A DNA stretch of 11,167 nt, from the NCBI GenBank assembly GCA_007128345.1, contig SKXS01000086.1, positions 1 through 11,167 on the forward strand, given 5' to 3'. The notes beneath the pieces are model-generated. The model was not told where the DNA came from, ran no database searches, and saw nothing but the letters and a program-made list of their open reading frames with translations. This DNA is from Spirochaetia bacterium. Lineage in GTDB: Bacteria; Spirochaetota; Spirochaetia; PWKH01. Positions 1 to 7,488 of this stretch are shown here, piece by piece. Position numbers and translations under genes: made by a program. The stretch's first letter is position 1; each line of letters begins with the position of its first letter.

Positions 1-600
1 CACAGGCGTGATGCCATGCGCGGGGTCACCTCCATTCTCGCCGGCCCTGGTTGGGGAAGGAGCAGCGAACGCTCGGAGCTACTTTCCGAGCTCATTGAAC
101 ACGGTATACCCGGGGTAATCGATGCTGACGGTATCCACGCCCTTGCGAAGCTCATATCCAGCGGAAAGCTCCCCGAAGGGGCTTTGGACGGCCGATGGGT
201 GATCACTCCGCATCCGGGTGAATTCCGTGCCTTGCAGCCCGGAGTCACCGATGGTACCCTCCTGGAGAAGCTTTCTGCTTTTACCCAGAACCACCGGTGC
301 TGGATAGTATACAAAACCCATGTCACCATACTCTCCGGTCCTATGGGTGAGTGCTGGATTGCCGATGAGGCGAATCCGGCACTGGGAAAAGCTGGTTCGG
401 GAGACGTGCTTTCTGGGATTATTACAGGCCTGCTTGCGGAGGGACTCGATCCAGGAAGGGCTGCCATGATCGGGGTGCTGGTCCACCAGAGCATCGGCCG
501 GCGGGCATTCAGTGAATTCGGATGGTTCACCCCAGACCGGCTCTATCCCCTGATCTCCCGTGAGCTTCAGGATATCACCCGGTGGAATGAAATACCTTGA
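1..600 (+). CDS. nnrD: ADP/ATP-dependent NAD(P)H-hydrate dehydratase, C-terminal part (5' truncated by window edge)
   Basis: Repairs hydrated nicotinamide cofactors by nucleotide-dependent dehydration of (S)-NAD(P)HX in the cytoplasm. The frame is open from base 1 and ends with TGA at 598-600, so at most 199 residues are visible; an ATG at 16 is internal by family comparison. Ribokinase-like carbohydrate-kinase-fold motifs appear in the expected order: GPG near bases 43-51, DADG near 121-132, TPHPGE at 205-222, and GSGD at 394-405 within an NPALGKAGSGD context, which is the nucleotide-binding and catalytic aspartate region of the YjeF C-terminal family. The N-terminal strands lie outside the window, so it cannot be told whether the protein is a stand-alone dehydratase or fused to an NnrE epimerase domain. 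The next gene follows 57 bases later on the same strand. The family call is firm; the exact fusion state is unknown. Confidence 0.93.
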   Translation, partial: HRRDAMRGVTSILAGPGWGRSSERSELLSELIEHGIPGVIDADGIHALAKLISSGKLPEGALDGRWVITPHPGEFRALQPGVTDGTLLEKLSAFTQNHRCWIVYKTHVTILSGPMGECWIADEANPALGKAGSGDVLSGIITGLLAEGLDPGRAAMIGVLVHQSIGRRAFSEFGWFTPDRLYPLISRELQDITRWNEIP

Positions 601-657
601 CCAGCGGGTGCTATTGGATTAAGCTGGTAGTACTTGTTCGTATGATTGGAGATGCCC

Positions 658-1110
658 ATGGTTCAATTTTATTTTCTGTCGCTGGTGCTTCTGATTGTCG
701 GGGCGATTATTCTGCTGGAGGATCAGTTTGCATCCCGGGTCCCCCTGGTGCAGACGGTACGTTCCTACTGTCTGGACAGTACAACTTCACGGGTGGTGCT
801 CATCGTAATCACCGCAACCGTGGGTATCATGAAGCTGATCACCCCCATCAACCCAGGACCAGCGGTAATCGGCGACTTGTTTCCCGCAATCAACCTCCTC
901 GGATTATGCGGTTTCTACATCTTTGAAGGCAAACGCCTGGAAGCTTCAGCCGTAGAAGAGGTTGAGGTTAATATGGAGGAAGGGGAACAGCCTGAGGAAT
1001 CCATAGAAAAGGTGAAGAGCTTCTACTACACCAATAAGAAGATCATCGGATACGTCACCGTCGGGGTAGCCTTCTTTCACTTTCTCTTCCCCGGCGCAGT
1101 CCTCCTGTAA
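658..1110 (+). CDS. Small conserved-looking membrane protein of unknown function, four predicted helices
   Basis: I do not recognise the family. The product of about 150 residues has hydrophobic segments near residues 3-20, 46-64, 70-90 and 129-150, which suggests a four-helix inner-membrane protein. An acidic, Glu-rich cytoplasmic or periplasmic loop (about residues 98-117) sits between helices 3 and 4. No catalytic motif or Cys pair is evident. In-frame starts are TTG 646, ATG 652 and ATG 658. I chose 658 because GGAG at 648-651 lies six bases before it, whereas the other two starts overlap that site. The stop TAA (1108-1110) is six bases before the NUDIX start, so the two are probably translated in concert. 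It lies between a metabolite-repair enzyme and a nucleotide-cleaning hydrolase, but nothing in the sequence links it to those functions. Confidence 0.8.
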   Translation: MVQFYFLSLVLLIVGAIILLEDQFASRVPLVQTVRSYCLDSTTSRVVLIVITATVGIMKLITPINPGPAVIGDLFPAINLLGLCGFYIFEGKRLEASAVEEVEVNMEEGEQPEESIEKVKSFYYTNKKIIGYVTVGVAFFHFLFPGAVLL

Positions 1111-1116
1111 GCTGGA

Positions 1117-1503
1117 ATGCGGACCACCACTGCCGGTGTAGCATCGTGTCTCGGAAGATACCTGGTTGCACTGCGCAGTCCGGGATCTTCCATCGGATCT
1201 TCCTGGGAATTTCCCGGAGGCAAGGTGGAGGAGGGGGAATCCCCAAAAGAGGCTCTGGCGCGGGAATTCAGAGAGGAGCTCAAGGTGGATGTGACCGTGG
1301 GGGAGCTCATTGGATTGCTGGAGTTCTCCAACGGTGAAGAGGAGTACGAACTCCACGCATACAAGATTGAGATGCCCGTCACTTTCTACCAGCTCAATGA
1401 GCATCAGAAGACATCCTGGCTCACGCTCCGTGAACTGCTGGAGCTTCCCATGGCATCCTCAGACCGTGCCCTCATGAAGCTTCTGCTAGAACACCGATCC
1501 TGA
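1117..1503 (+). CDS. NUDIX hydrolase, MutT-like (probable nucleoside triphosphate pyrophosphohydrolase)
   Basis: The product is 128 residues, the usual size for a single-domain NUDIX enzyme. The NUDIX box is clear at residues 35-55: G35, then E41, then R49-E50 and E53-E54, fitting G-x5-E-x7-RE-xx-EE. The Gly that usually follows two residues after EE is Lys. The preceding WEFPGGK and the following helix match MutT-type proteins that hydrolyse 8-oxo-dGTP or related nucleotides, so sanitation of the nucleotide pool is the likely role; substrate cannot be fixed from sequence. The start ATG at 1117 lies six bases after the membrane-protein stop and has only a weak ribosome-binding site, which suggests translational coupling. 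The 3' end overlaps the convergent glgC gene by 18 bases. Confidence 0.9.
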   Translation: MRTTTAGVASCLGRYLVALRSPGSSIGSSWEFPGGKVEEGESPKEALAREFREELKVDVTVGELIGLLEFSNGEEEYELHAYKIEMPVTFYQLNEHQKTSWLTLRELLELPMASSDRALMKLLLEHRS

Positions 1504-2775
1504 CGGAATGACTGCGTTCTTAGGAATGATGATGATCCCGTCGCGCACGTAGTGGGTAGGATAGTCGCCGTCGACTCGGTGCTCCGAGTCGATGCCGATG
1601 CGGCATTCTTCACCGATGCGCACGTTCTGGTCTATAATCGCACGCTTGATTACCGTGCCCCTGCCGATGCCGATATTGGGTATGCCCTTCTCCCGGTTCT
1701 CCTGCTTCTCCTCTTCGCTCTCATAGTGACTGGCCCCCATGCAGTAGACGCCGTCCAGGTTGGTCCCCGATTCAATGAGCGTCCGGATGCCGATAATCGA
1801 ATCAACAATGGATGCGTTGGTGATGATGCTCCCCTCGCTGGTCAGGGACTGGCTTATGGTGCAGAAGTTGACCTTTGTCGGGGGCAGGTACCTCCGGTGC
1901 GTGTAGATGGGCATCTGCTCATCGTAGAAGTTGAAATCGGGTTCAATGGAGGCGATGTTGAGGTTTGTATCGTAGAAAGCCTTGATGGTCCCTATATCTT
2001 CCCAGAACCCGTCAAAGACAAATGAGTTCACCCGCTTCTTATTGATAAGCTTTGGAATGATTTCGTGACCGAAGTCGTCTTCGTCTCCTTCAAGGGCCTC
2101 CTCCATAGTATCGGCATTGAAGAAGTAGATGCCCATGGAGGCGAGGTAGTGCTTGTGCTCAAGTTCTTCCGGAGCTACGATGCCCTTGAGCAGGTGCTCA
2201 GGAGCTCGGAGATGCGATATGTCTTCATCATATGCGGGCTTTTCTACGAATGAGTTGATGTACCCACGTTTGGTCACCCCCATGATCCCGAATTCCGTTG
2301 CCTGCTCGCGGGTGACAGCCTTGGCGGCGATGGTGAGGTCAGCCTTGCTCTCTATATGTTTTTTAATCATATTGAGAAAATTCATCCGGTAGAGCTGGTC
2401 GCCCGAGAGGATCAGGTAGTAGTTGGGCTCCTGGTCATGGAAGTGCATAATGTTCTTGCGCACCGCATCAGCGGTTCCCTGGTACCAGTCAAGGCTCTGA
2501 TAGGTCTGTTCTGCCGCGAGCACCTCGACGAACCCCTTAGAGAAGGTATCGAAAATGTACGTATTAGAAACATGATTGTGCAGCGATGCCGAATTAAACT
2601 GCGTGAGGATGTAGATCTGCTTGAGCCCTGCATTGATGCAGTTGGAGATAGGGATATCCACCAGCCGGTACTTGCCCCCGAAGGGAACCGCCGGCTTTGA
2701 CCGTTCCTTCGTGAGGGGGTAGAGCCGAGATCCCTTGCCTCCGCCAAGCACAATGGAGAGAATTTTTCGTGTCAT
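1486..2775 (-). CDS. glgC: Glucose-1-phosphate adenylyltransferase (ADP-glucose pyrophosphorylase)
   Basis: Makes ADP-glucose and pyrophosphate from ATP and glucose-1-phosphate, the committed step of bacterial glycogen synthesis. The 429-residue product has the usual length and layout: an N-terminal nucleotidyltransferase domain with GGGKGSRLYPLT at residues 10-21, KPAVPFGGKYRLVDIP near 26-41, GTADAVRKN at 99-107 and LSGDQLY at 122-128 holding the metal-binding Asp125; a central FVEKP sugar-phosphate motif and a GFWEDIGTI stretch; then a C-terminal hexapeptide-repeat beta-helix. Translation starts at ATG 2775 with AGGAGG at 2781-2786. The start overlaps the glgA stop as ATGA (2772-2775), so glgA and glgC are co-transcribed and coupled. 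The 3' end overlaps the opposing NUDIX gene and contains two strong palindromes (1571-1606). Confidence 0.97.
   Translation of the reverse strand: MTRKILSIVLGGGKGSRLYPLTKERSKPAVPFGGKYRLVDIPISNCINAGLKQIYILTQFNSASLHNHVSNTYIFDTFSKGFVEVLAAEQTYQSLDWYQGTADAVRKNIMHFHDQEPNYYLILSGDQLYRMNFLNMIKKHIESKADLTIAAKAVTREQATEFGIMGVTKRGYINSFVEKPAYDEDISHLRAPEHLLKGIVAPEELEHKHYLASMGIYFFNADTMEEALEGDEDDFGHEIIPKLINKKRVNSFVFDGFWEDIGTIKAFYDTNLNIASIEPDFNFYDEQMPIYTHRRYLPPTKVNFCTISQSLTSEGSIITNASIVDSIIGIRTLIESGTNLDGVYCMGASHYESEEEKQENREKGIPNIGIGRGTVIKRAIIDQNVRIGEECRIGIDSEHRVDGDYPTHYVRDGIIIIPKNAVIPSGSVF
1571..1606. terminator. Tandem palindromes inside the glgC 3' end; candidate terminator for the converging + strand operon
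   Basis: Two perfect inverted repeats lie back to back. The first has arms 1571-1579 and 1584-1592 (9 bp, 4-base loop). The second has arms 1592-1597 and 1601-1606 (6 bp, 3-base loop) and is followed on the + strand by TTCTTC. On the + strand they begin 68 bases after the NUDIX stop, where a terminator would be expected because no intergenic space exists. The run of T is imperfect, so termination is an inference. On the - strand the same hairpins fall in glgC codons for the beta-helix region. Confidence 0.35.
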
Positions 2776-4214
2776 ATGTTCCTCCTGATCCCAGTATACA
2801 CCGCTTCGTAGGTTTCTGCCGAGCTGTTCCAGGAAAAATCCTGTGCCATAGCCCGCAGCTGCATAGTCGTATACATCGTGCGGTCTTCATGCCAGAGGTG
2901 CACCGCACGGGAAACTGCCTCGAAGAGTCCCTCCGGAGTGAGCTCATCGAAAACGATGCCGGTAGCTGATTCGCTGTCCATGTCGATGACCGTATCTGCA
3001 AGACCTCCTGTACGCCGTACGATGGGCAGGGTGCCGTACCGCAGGGAATAGAGCTGGTTGAGTCCGCAGGGTTCATACCTGCTGGGCATCAGGAAGAAGT
3101 CCGAACCAGCTTCCACCAGATGAGCAAGCCCGTCGCTAAAGCCGATCACCACGGAGAGCTGTGGATACTGTCCATCCAGTTCCCTGAGCCGCTTCTCCAT
3201 GCGGGCATCCCCCGTGCCGACGATCACCGCCTGCATGGGCAGGACCTTGAGCATCTCCTCCAGGGGGCTGTGTGTCCCGTTCACGAGCTCCATAAATCCC
3301 TTCTGCTCAGCCAGCCGGGATACCATGCCGATGAGCGGCAGGTCTTCCCGATCGGAAAGTGAGCACCGGCTGATAAGCTCCTGCTTGTTTAGCTGTTTAG
3401 CCTCCAATGAATCAGGACCGTATCGCTGGGGGATGAGAGAATCCGTTTGGGGATCCCACACCCGGTAGTCCACCCCGTTGATGATACCGGAGAAGCACTC
3501 CTTCCTGCTGCGCAGCAGTGCATCAAGTCCGAATCCGTATTCCGGTCTCTGCACCTCCAGAGCGTAGGTGGGGGAGACTGTGGTTACCCAGTCGGCATGG
3601 ATGATACCCAGAGCGAGGAGGTTCTGGTGCTCCGGCGGGAGCCCGTGAGCTGTTTCTGGATCAATGCCCATGCCGTAGGTGTCTAGCCGTGAAAAACCTC
3701 CCTGGAATGCCAGGTTATGGATGGTCATCACCGAAGCGGTTTCCGGGAACAAGCTCCGCTGCTTCATCGACACCAGATAGGGAATGAGCCCCGTAGTCCA
3801 GTCGTGGCAGTGGATGACATCGGGAATCCAGGATGTGCGGGAAAGAAACTCCAGCAGCATATGTGAGAACAGGGAAAACCGGTAATGGTTGTCGGGATCC
3901 GGTGCATACGCATGTTCACCGTAGATGCCCCCCCGTCCGCTGAAGAGGGGATGGCTGATGAAGTAGCACTCGAGACTGCCCGATGCTGCACGGAACACGG
4001 AGAACTTTTCCTGGAAGGAGTCCCCCCAGCGGACTTTCAGCCGTACGGGAAGCTCTTGTGCGTCAGGGGGAAGGGAGTCGCGATAGGCGGGAAGGAAGAT
4101 ACGCACATCGTGCCCGCGTTCGATGAGCGAGCGTGAAAGCGAACTCACCATGTCGGCGAGGCCGCCTGATTTAGCGTATGGTGCCGCCTCGCTGGAGGCC
4201 ATTGCGATCTTCAT
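2772..4214 (-). CDS. glgA: Glycogen synthase (ADP-glucose type, GT5)
   Basis: Transfers glucose from ADP-glucose to the growing alpha-1,4-glucan, using the product of the next gene, glgC. With the start at ATG 4214 the protein has 480 residues and begins MKIAMASSEAAP, matching the normal GlgA N-terminus; the frame can be extended five codons to a TTG at 4229, but that would run into the proposed -10 box. The ADP-glucose-binding K-S-G-G-L motif is at residues 15-19. The C-terminal half holds the GT-B signature PSRYEPCGLNQL followed by a YGTLPIVRRTGGLADT block, including the conserved EPCGL glutamate, and ends with an FSW element typical of the family. No Shine-Dalgarno sequence precedes the ATG; a promoter ends ten bases upstream, so the message may be leaderless. 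The stop overlaps the glgC start by four bases. Confidence 0.96.
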   Translation of the reverse strand: MKIAMASSEAAPYAKSGGLADMVSSLSRSLIERGHDVRIFLPAYRDSLPPDAQELPVRLKVRWGDSFQEKFSVFRAASGSLECYFISHPLFSGRGGIYGEHAYAPDPDNHYRFSLFSHMLLEFLSRTSWIPDVIHCHDWTTGLIPYLVSMKQRSLFPETASVMTIHNLAFQGGFSRLDTYGMGIDPETAHGLPPEHQNLLALGIIHADWVTTVSPTYALEVQRPEYGFGLDALLRSRKECFSGIINGVDYRVWDPQTDSLIPQRYGPDSLEAKQLNKQELISRCSLSDREDLPLIGMVSRLAEQKGFMELVNGTHSPLEEMLKVLPMQAVIVGTGDARMEKRLRELDGQYPQLSVVIGFSDGLAHLVEAGSDFFLMPSRYEPCGLNQLYSLRYGTLPIVRRTGGLADTVIDMDSESATGIVFDELTPEGLFEAVSRAVHLWHEDRTMYTTMQLRAMAQDFSWNSSAETYEAVYTGIRRNI

Positions 4215-4223
4215 ATACTGTAA

Positions 4224-4252
4224 ATTCAATCACGGGAGAGCGTAAAGGTCAA
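4224..4252 (-). promoter_or_regulatory. Promoter of glgA-glgC
   Basis: On the - strand TTGACC (4252-4247) is followed after exactly 17 bases by TTGAAT (4229-4224), giving five of six and four of six matches to sigma-70 boxes. The predicted start of transcription is about 4217, three bases before the glgA ATG. It lies in the 59-base gap behind trxB and would give the glycogen genes independent expression. Confidence 0.55.
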
Positions 4253-4273
4253 GGAGGTTTTCACCGAAAGTGC

Positions 4274-5209
4274 CTACTCATAAGCCTCTCCCTTGAGTTC
4301 ATCTATATATTGCGCCGCGCAGTGGCTGGCTACAGCACCCTCGCCGGCTCCCACAACTATCTGTCTGAACGGGGTGACCCGGACATCACCTACGGCATAG
4401 AGGCCGGGCATGGAGGATCCCATGCACTGATCTGTTATGATATAGCCGGTTTCGTCTTTCTCGACATCCGGAACCAGCTCGGTCTGGGGAATCGACCCAA
4501 TGAAGATAAATACCGCGTCGACCGCCTCTTCGTACGTGCGGTCGCTGCCGGTATCCTTGAGCACCACCTTCTCCACCTGGGAATCTCCCTTGATTTCCAC
4601 AAGCTCATGCTCGAACCTGACTTCAATCGAAGGATTTTTCAGCACGCGTTCGGCAATGGCCTTCTGGGCCCTGAAGCGATCCTTTCTGTGGATATGGATG
4701 ATGGAGTCAGTAAGCTTGGAGAGGAAGGAGGACTCGTCACATGACGCATCGCCGCCTCCTACCACGAGCATCCGCTTTCCCTTGAAAAGGGGACCGTCGC
4801 AGGTAGCGCAGTAGGAGACCCCCCTGCCGGAGAATTCCTCCTCACCGGGGATGCCGAGCTTTCGGTGCTGAGCTCCGGTGGCGAGAATGACCGCAAAGGA
4901 GCTCTTTGTTCCTTCGGTGGTCTCCACCTGAAAGAGTTTTTTTTGTTTTTCCACTGCGGTGACTGATGCGTTGAGGATCTCAGCGCCAAAGCGCTCAGCC
5001 TGCTCACTGAACTTCTGGGCAAGTTCAAATCCGTCCACCGGCTCGGGGAATCCGGGGTAGTTCTCCAGGTCCTTGATGACCAGGGTCTGGCCGCCGGGGG
5101 CCATCTCCTCGACGAGCAGCGTACGCAGGTTCGCCCTGGCGCCGTACTGTGCGGCGGTGAGCCCCGCTGTGCCGCCCCCGATAATGATGATATCATAGTC
5201 AGGTTCCAT
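4274..5209 (-). CDS. trxB: Thioredoxin-disulfide reductase
   Basis: Cytoplasmic FAD/NADPH enzyme that keeps thioredoxin reduced. The 311-residue length is standard for the low-molecular-weight type. The FAD-binding GGGTAG is at residues 11-16, the redox-active Cys pair CATC at 134-137, the second Rossmann GGGDAS at 151-156, the NADPH-phosphate region HRKDRFR at 174-180, and a C-terminal AVGDVR FAD motif near residue 273. Two variations stand out: the second nucleotide motif reads GGGDASCDE rather than the more usual GGGxxAxEE, which adds a cysteine at 157, and the usual HRR is HRK. The start ATG 5209 has AAGGAG about ten bases upstream, overlapping the tsaB stop; the gap to tsaB is 15 bases, so the gene probably ends the tsaE-tsaB-trxB transcript. 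A ferredoxin- or NADH-linked relative is possible but less likely given the intact CATC. Confidence 0.94.
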   Translation of the reverse strand: MEPDYDIIIIGGGTAGLTAAQYGARANLRTLLVEEMAPGGQTLVIKDLENYPGFPEPVDGFELAQKFSEQAERFGAEILNASVTAVEKQKKLFQVETTEGTKSSFAVILATGAQHRKLGIPGEEEFSGRGVSYCATCDGPLFKGKRMLVVGGGDASCDESSFLSKLTDSIIHIHRKDRFRAQKAIAERVLKNPSIEVRFEHELVEIKGDSQVEKVVLKDTGSDRTYEEAVDAVFIFIGSIPQTELVPDVEKDETGYIITDQCMGSSMPGLYAVGDVRVTPFRQIVVGAGEGAVASHCAAQYIDELKGEAYE

Positions 5210-5224
5210 AGCCTTTCTCTCCTT

Positions 5225-5908
5225 TTACAGGCCTCGGCGATGCTCCTCAGCTTCGCTCGGGCGTATGTACACAGGCCCGGACGTGGTGTGGTCACCGCCG
5301 AACCGTTTATACCGTGTTAATCCCTCTTCAATGAGGGTGTTTACGCACACATGCCGCTGGCTGCGTCTGATGCATGCATGCGCGGGCAGATGCAGATGCT
5401 CCGCCTTGAGCGCGGATTCGAGCTCCTGCGCCCCCGGTCCGCATAGAAGCACGCCGGGAAATCCTTCGCTCCTAAGGTACACATCCCGTGCCGGAAGGTC
5501 AAACACCTCCACTGAAGGAACGCCGGACTCGTAGACGGATCCGTAGAAACGCTGCTTCCTGCCGTCGATGACGGGCATGACAGGTCCTTTGTACCAGTCA
5601 TGCTCCCGGGCAAGCACGTCAAGCGTCGGGACAGATACCATGGGTGTCTGGTGGGCGAAGGCGATTCCCTTCGCGGCTGCCATGGCTATGCGCAGGCCGG
5701 TGAATGATCCGGGGCCGGCGGTGCACACAATGAGATCCAAATCCTCAGGAACCAGGCCTGATCGATCCATCAGCCGCTTCACCTCGGGAAGGAGGTGTTC
5801 GTTGTGGCGGTAGCCGAGTTCAAGGATCGAGGTGATCATCCCGGAGGGACTCATGACCCCCAGGGCAAGCGCGGATCCTGATGCGTCGATCCCTAGGACA
5901 GCATGCAT
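5225..5908 (-). CDS. tsaB: tRNA threonylcarbamoyladenosine biosynthesis protein TsaB
   Basis: Partner of TsaD and TsaE in making t6A at position 37 of ANN-decoding tRNAs. The 227-residue product is of normal TsaB length and belongs to the ASKHA fold: an N-terminal IDAS motif (residues 7-10), the family hallmark GPGSFTGLRIA near residues 66-76, and a C-terminal PVYIRPSEAEE segment. The protein is a scaffold and lacks the metal-binding histidines of its paralogue TsaD. Start ATG 5908 lies inside the end of tsaE (overlap 5893-5908), preceded by an AAGGGGG ribosome-binding site, which points to translational coupling with tsaE. tsaC and tsaD are not in this window. Confidence 0.95.
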   Translation of the reverse strand: MHAVLGIDASGSALALGVMSPSGMITSILELGYRHNEHLLPEVKRLMDRSGLVPEDLDLIVCTAGPGSFTGLRIAMAAAKGIAFAHQTPMVSVPTLDVLAREHDWYKGPVMPVIDGRKQRFYGSVYESGVPSVEVFDLPARDVYLRSEGFPGVLLCGPGAQELESALKAEHLHLPAHACIRRSQRHVCVNTLIEEGLTRYKRFGGDHTTSGPVYIRPSEAEEHRRGL

Positions 5909-6330
5909 GGCAGCCCCCTTACGGTAATGGTCCTGCTCCCGTCATCCCGGATTTCAAGGAGGACATCGGTTCTGATATGAGGGAGCAGGGGAGCTATCTT
6001 CTCTCCCCATTCGATGAGCGTCACTCCGTCACTGAAGATGAGTTCCTCTCCGCCTAGGTGCTCGAACTCCTCAAGGGAATCGATTCGATAGAGGTCCATG
6101 TGCCGGATCGGGCACGGACCCGGATACTCCTGGATAAGGGTGAATGTCGGGCTGGTTACCGGTTCGGTGATGCCCATGGCACGTGCAATACCCCGCGCCA
6201 GGACTGTCTTGCCGGAACCAAGGGATCCGCGAAGGCAGACGATGCTTCCGGGATGAAGGGATGATCCTATGCTCGTTCCTATTTGGAGGGTCTCCTCCTC
6301 ACTCGAGGTGGTGTATACCTGGTGGTTCAT
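5893..6330 (-). CDS. tsaE: tRNA threonylcarbamoyladenosine biosynthesis ATPase TsaE
   Basis: Small P-loop ATPase that binds TsaB-TsaD and drives the t6A cycle. The 145-residue length is typical. Walker A is GSLGSGKT at residues 35-42; the TSPTF switch is at 59-63; HMDLYR holds Asp79, and LIEWGEK near 105-111 carries the conserved Glu-Trp pair used by the family. Start ATG 6330 follows the TPR-gene stop by three bases, with GGAGG about 13 bases upstream, a rather long spacing that again suggests reinitiation. The end overlaps tsaB by 16 bases. Confidence 0.95.
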   Translation of the reverse strand: MNHQVYTTSSEEETLQIGTSIGSSLHPGSIVCLRGSLGSGKTVLARGIARAMGITEPVTSPTFTLIQEYPGPCPIRHMDLYRIDSLEEFEHLGGEELIFSDGVTLIEWGEKIAPLLPHIRTDVLLEIRDDGSRTITVRGLPCMLS

Positions 6331-6333
6331 GGA

Positions 6334-7452
6334 TCAGCTGTCGCCTCCGGTATCGAAAATATCAAGGTAGTGTGCGGCAACGGGATCTTCAGGATCAATC
6401 TCCCTGGCTGCCCGGAAGAAGGCGATGGCCTCCTCCTCATTATGCATCTTCAGCGCGAGGATGCCTAAATTGGCAATGATCTTCACATTCTCCGGTTCCA
6501 GCTTCAGAGCGCGTGCCAGGGACTGGCGGGATGCTTCGAGCTTGCCCAGTTCCATCTGGCAGATAGCAAGCTCGTTGAAGACGTCAGCCTCGCCGTCCTC
6601 CATGGAGGCGCTCTGCAGGAAGGCCTGCTCAGCCTCGCTGTAACGTTCAAGCCGCCTCAGTGCCCAGCCTTTGACAAACCACGCGTTCCAGACCTTCGGA
6701 TTATCTGTGAGGTACCGGCCAATTTTCTCCAGCGCCTCCTCTTCCTTTCCCAGTTGGATAAGATCGAAGGCCTCAGCAAATAGGATATCCTGTGAATCCT
6801 GCCGGCTGATTCGCCCTATGATGCTGCTCACTTCTGCTGCCCGTTCGTCCTCCGGTGCAAGATCCAGAAACTGTTCATAGAGTTCACGGGCACGTGCGGG
6901 ACTGCCTGATTTGATCATAAAGGATGCGGCGTGGTAGACGGCCTCGGGGGATCCGCTGTGGAGCTGCAGCATATCACGGTAGACGATGTGCGCCTGCTGC
7001 TGCATCGCATCATGCAGGTCGGAAAGGCCCCGGGATGCGGCGTTTTCCATCCTGTCTTCGTAGAGGAACGCAAGGTTAAGGAATGCCTTTTCATCTTCCG
7101 GAACCAGGTACCTGAGGGCCGTGAAGATCTCCTGGGCGAGGTCATACTCCTTTGCCTCCGCCTTAATAATGCCTGCCTGGCTGAGTTCCGCAGGCAGGTT
7201 CGGCTGCACGGCATGGATGAATGATCGGTAGTACTCGATGTCCCGGTGGGCAGGGTTGTAGGCGAAAATCTTGAGCATGGCTGAGATGATCATCTCCCAG
7301 GAGAGCTCGGTGAGGTCCACCGATTCCTTATCAGGAGGTATCTCCACCGGGATGAGCTTGTCGGCATCAATGGTAAAGTCCCCTATGGTGCGATGCGCTT
7401 CCTCAGGTATCGATATGTAGATGATACGGTCTAAGGGAGAGTCTCCGGACAT
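6334..7452 (-). CDS. TPR-repeat protein, function unknown
   Basis: A 372-residue acidic protein without signal peptide or membrane segment, probably a cytoplasmic scaffold. The C-terminal half (about residues 225-365) contains several tandem tetratricopeptide repeats, with typical A-W-x-x-G/A-x-A-L and D/E-P-E-D/N spacing, for example segments ending in LEPEN and IDPEDP; another repeat-like stretch lies around residues 90-130. The N-terminal 75 residues do not match a domain I know. Start ATG 7452 has AAGGAG eight bases upstream. The gene lies just behind the 6S RNA and three bases before tsaE, so it could be transcribed by read-through past 6S RNA or from an unseen promoter. A role in t6A synthesis or division is not supported beyond neighbourhood. 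Confidence 0.85.
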   Translation of the reverse strand: MSGDSPLDRIIYISIPEEAHRTIGDFTIDADKLIPVEIPPDKESVDLTELSWEMIISAMLKIFAYNPAHRDIEYYRSFIHAVQPNLPAELSQAGIIKAEAKEYDLAQEIFTALRYLVPEDEKAFLNLAFLYEDRMENAASRGLSDLHDAMQQQAHIVYRDMLQLHSGSPEAVYHAASFMIKSGSPARARELYEQFLDLAPEDERAAEVSSIIGRISRQDSQDILFAEAFDLIQLGKEEEALEKIGRYLTDNPKVWNAWFVKGWALRRLERYSEAEQAFLQSASMEDGEADVFNELAICQMELGKLEASRQSLARALKLEPENVKIIANLGILALKMHNEEEAIAFFRAAREIDPEDPVAAHYLDIFDTGGDS

Positions 7453-7470
7453 GCAGGTGTCTCCTTTTGC

Positions 7471-7488
7471 AAAAGAAAACCCGCGGTG
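7471..7488 (-). terminator. 3' end of 6S RNA with U-rich tract
   Basis: The 3' strand of the 6S closing stem (7488-7480) runs directly into TTTTCTTTT (7479-7471) on the - strand. The U-rich run is terminator-like, but the stem partner is about 150 bases upstream rather than in a compact hairpin, so this may be a weak or partial terminator followed by read-through into the TPR gene. Confidence 0.45.

Noticed and set aside
79..486. Long - strand frame across nnrD
   Set aside because: It is the shadow of the clearly motif-bearing + strand gene.
1552..2025. 157-residue + strand frame inside glgC
   Set aside because: It lies antisense to conserved GlgC coding sequence and its translation has no recognisable domain.
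4178..4744. 188-residue + strand frame spanning the glgA promoter and the trxB 3' half
   Set aside because: It crosses two well-supported - strand genes and shows no motif or plausible start signal.
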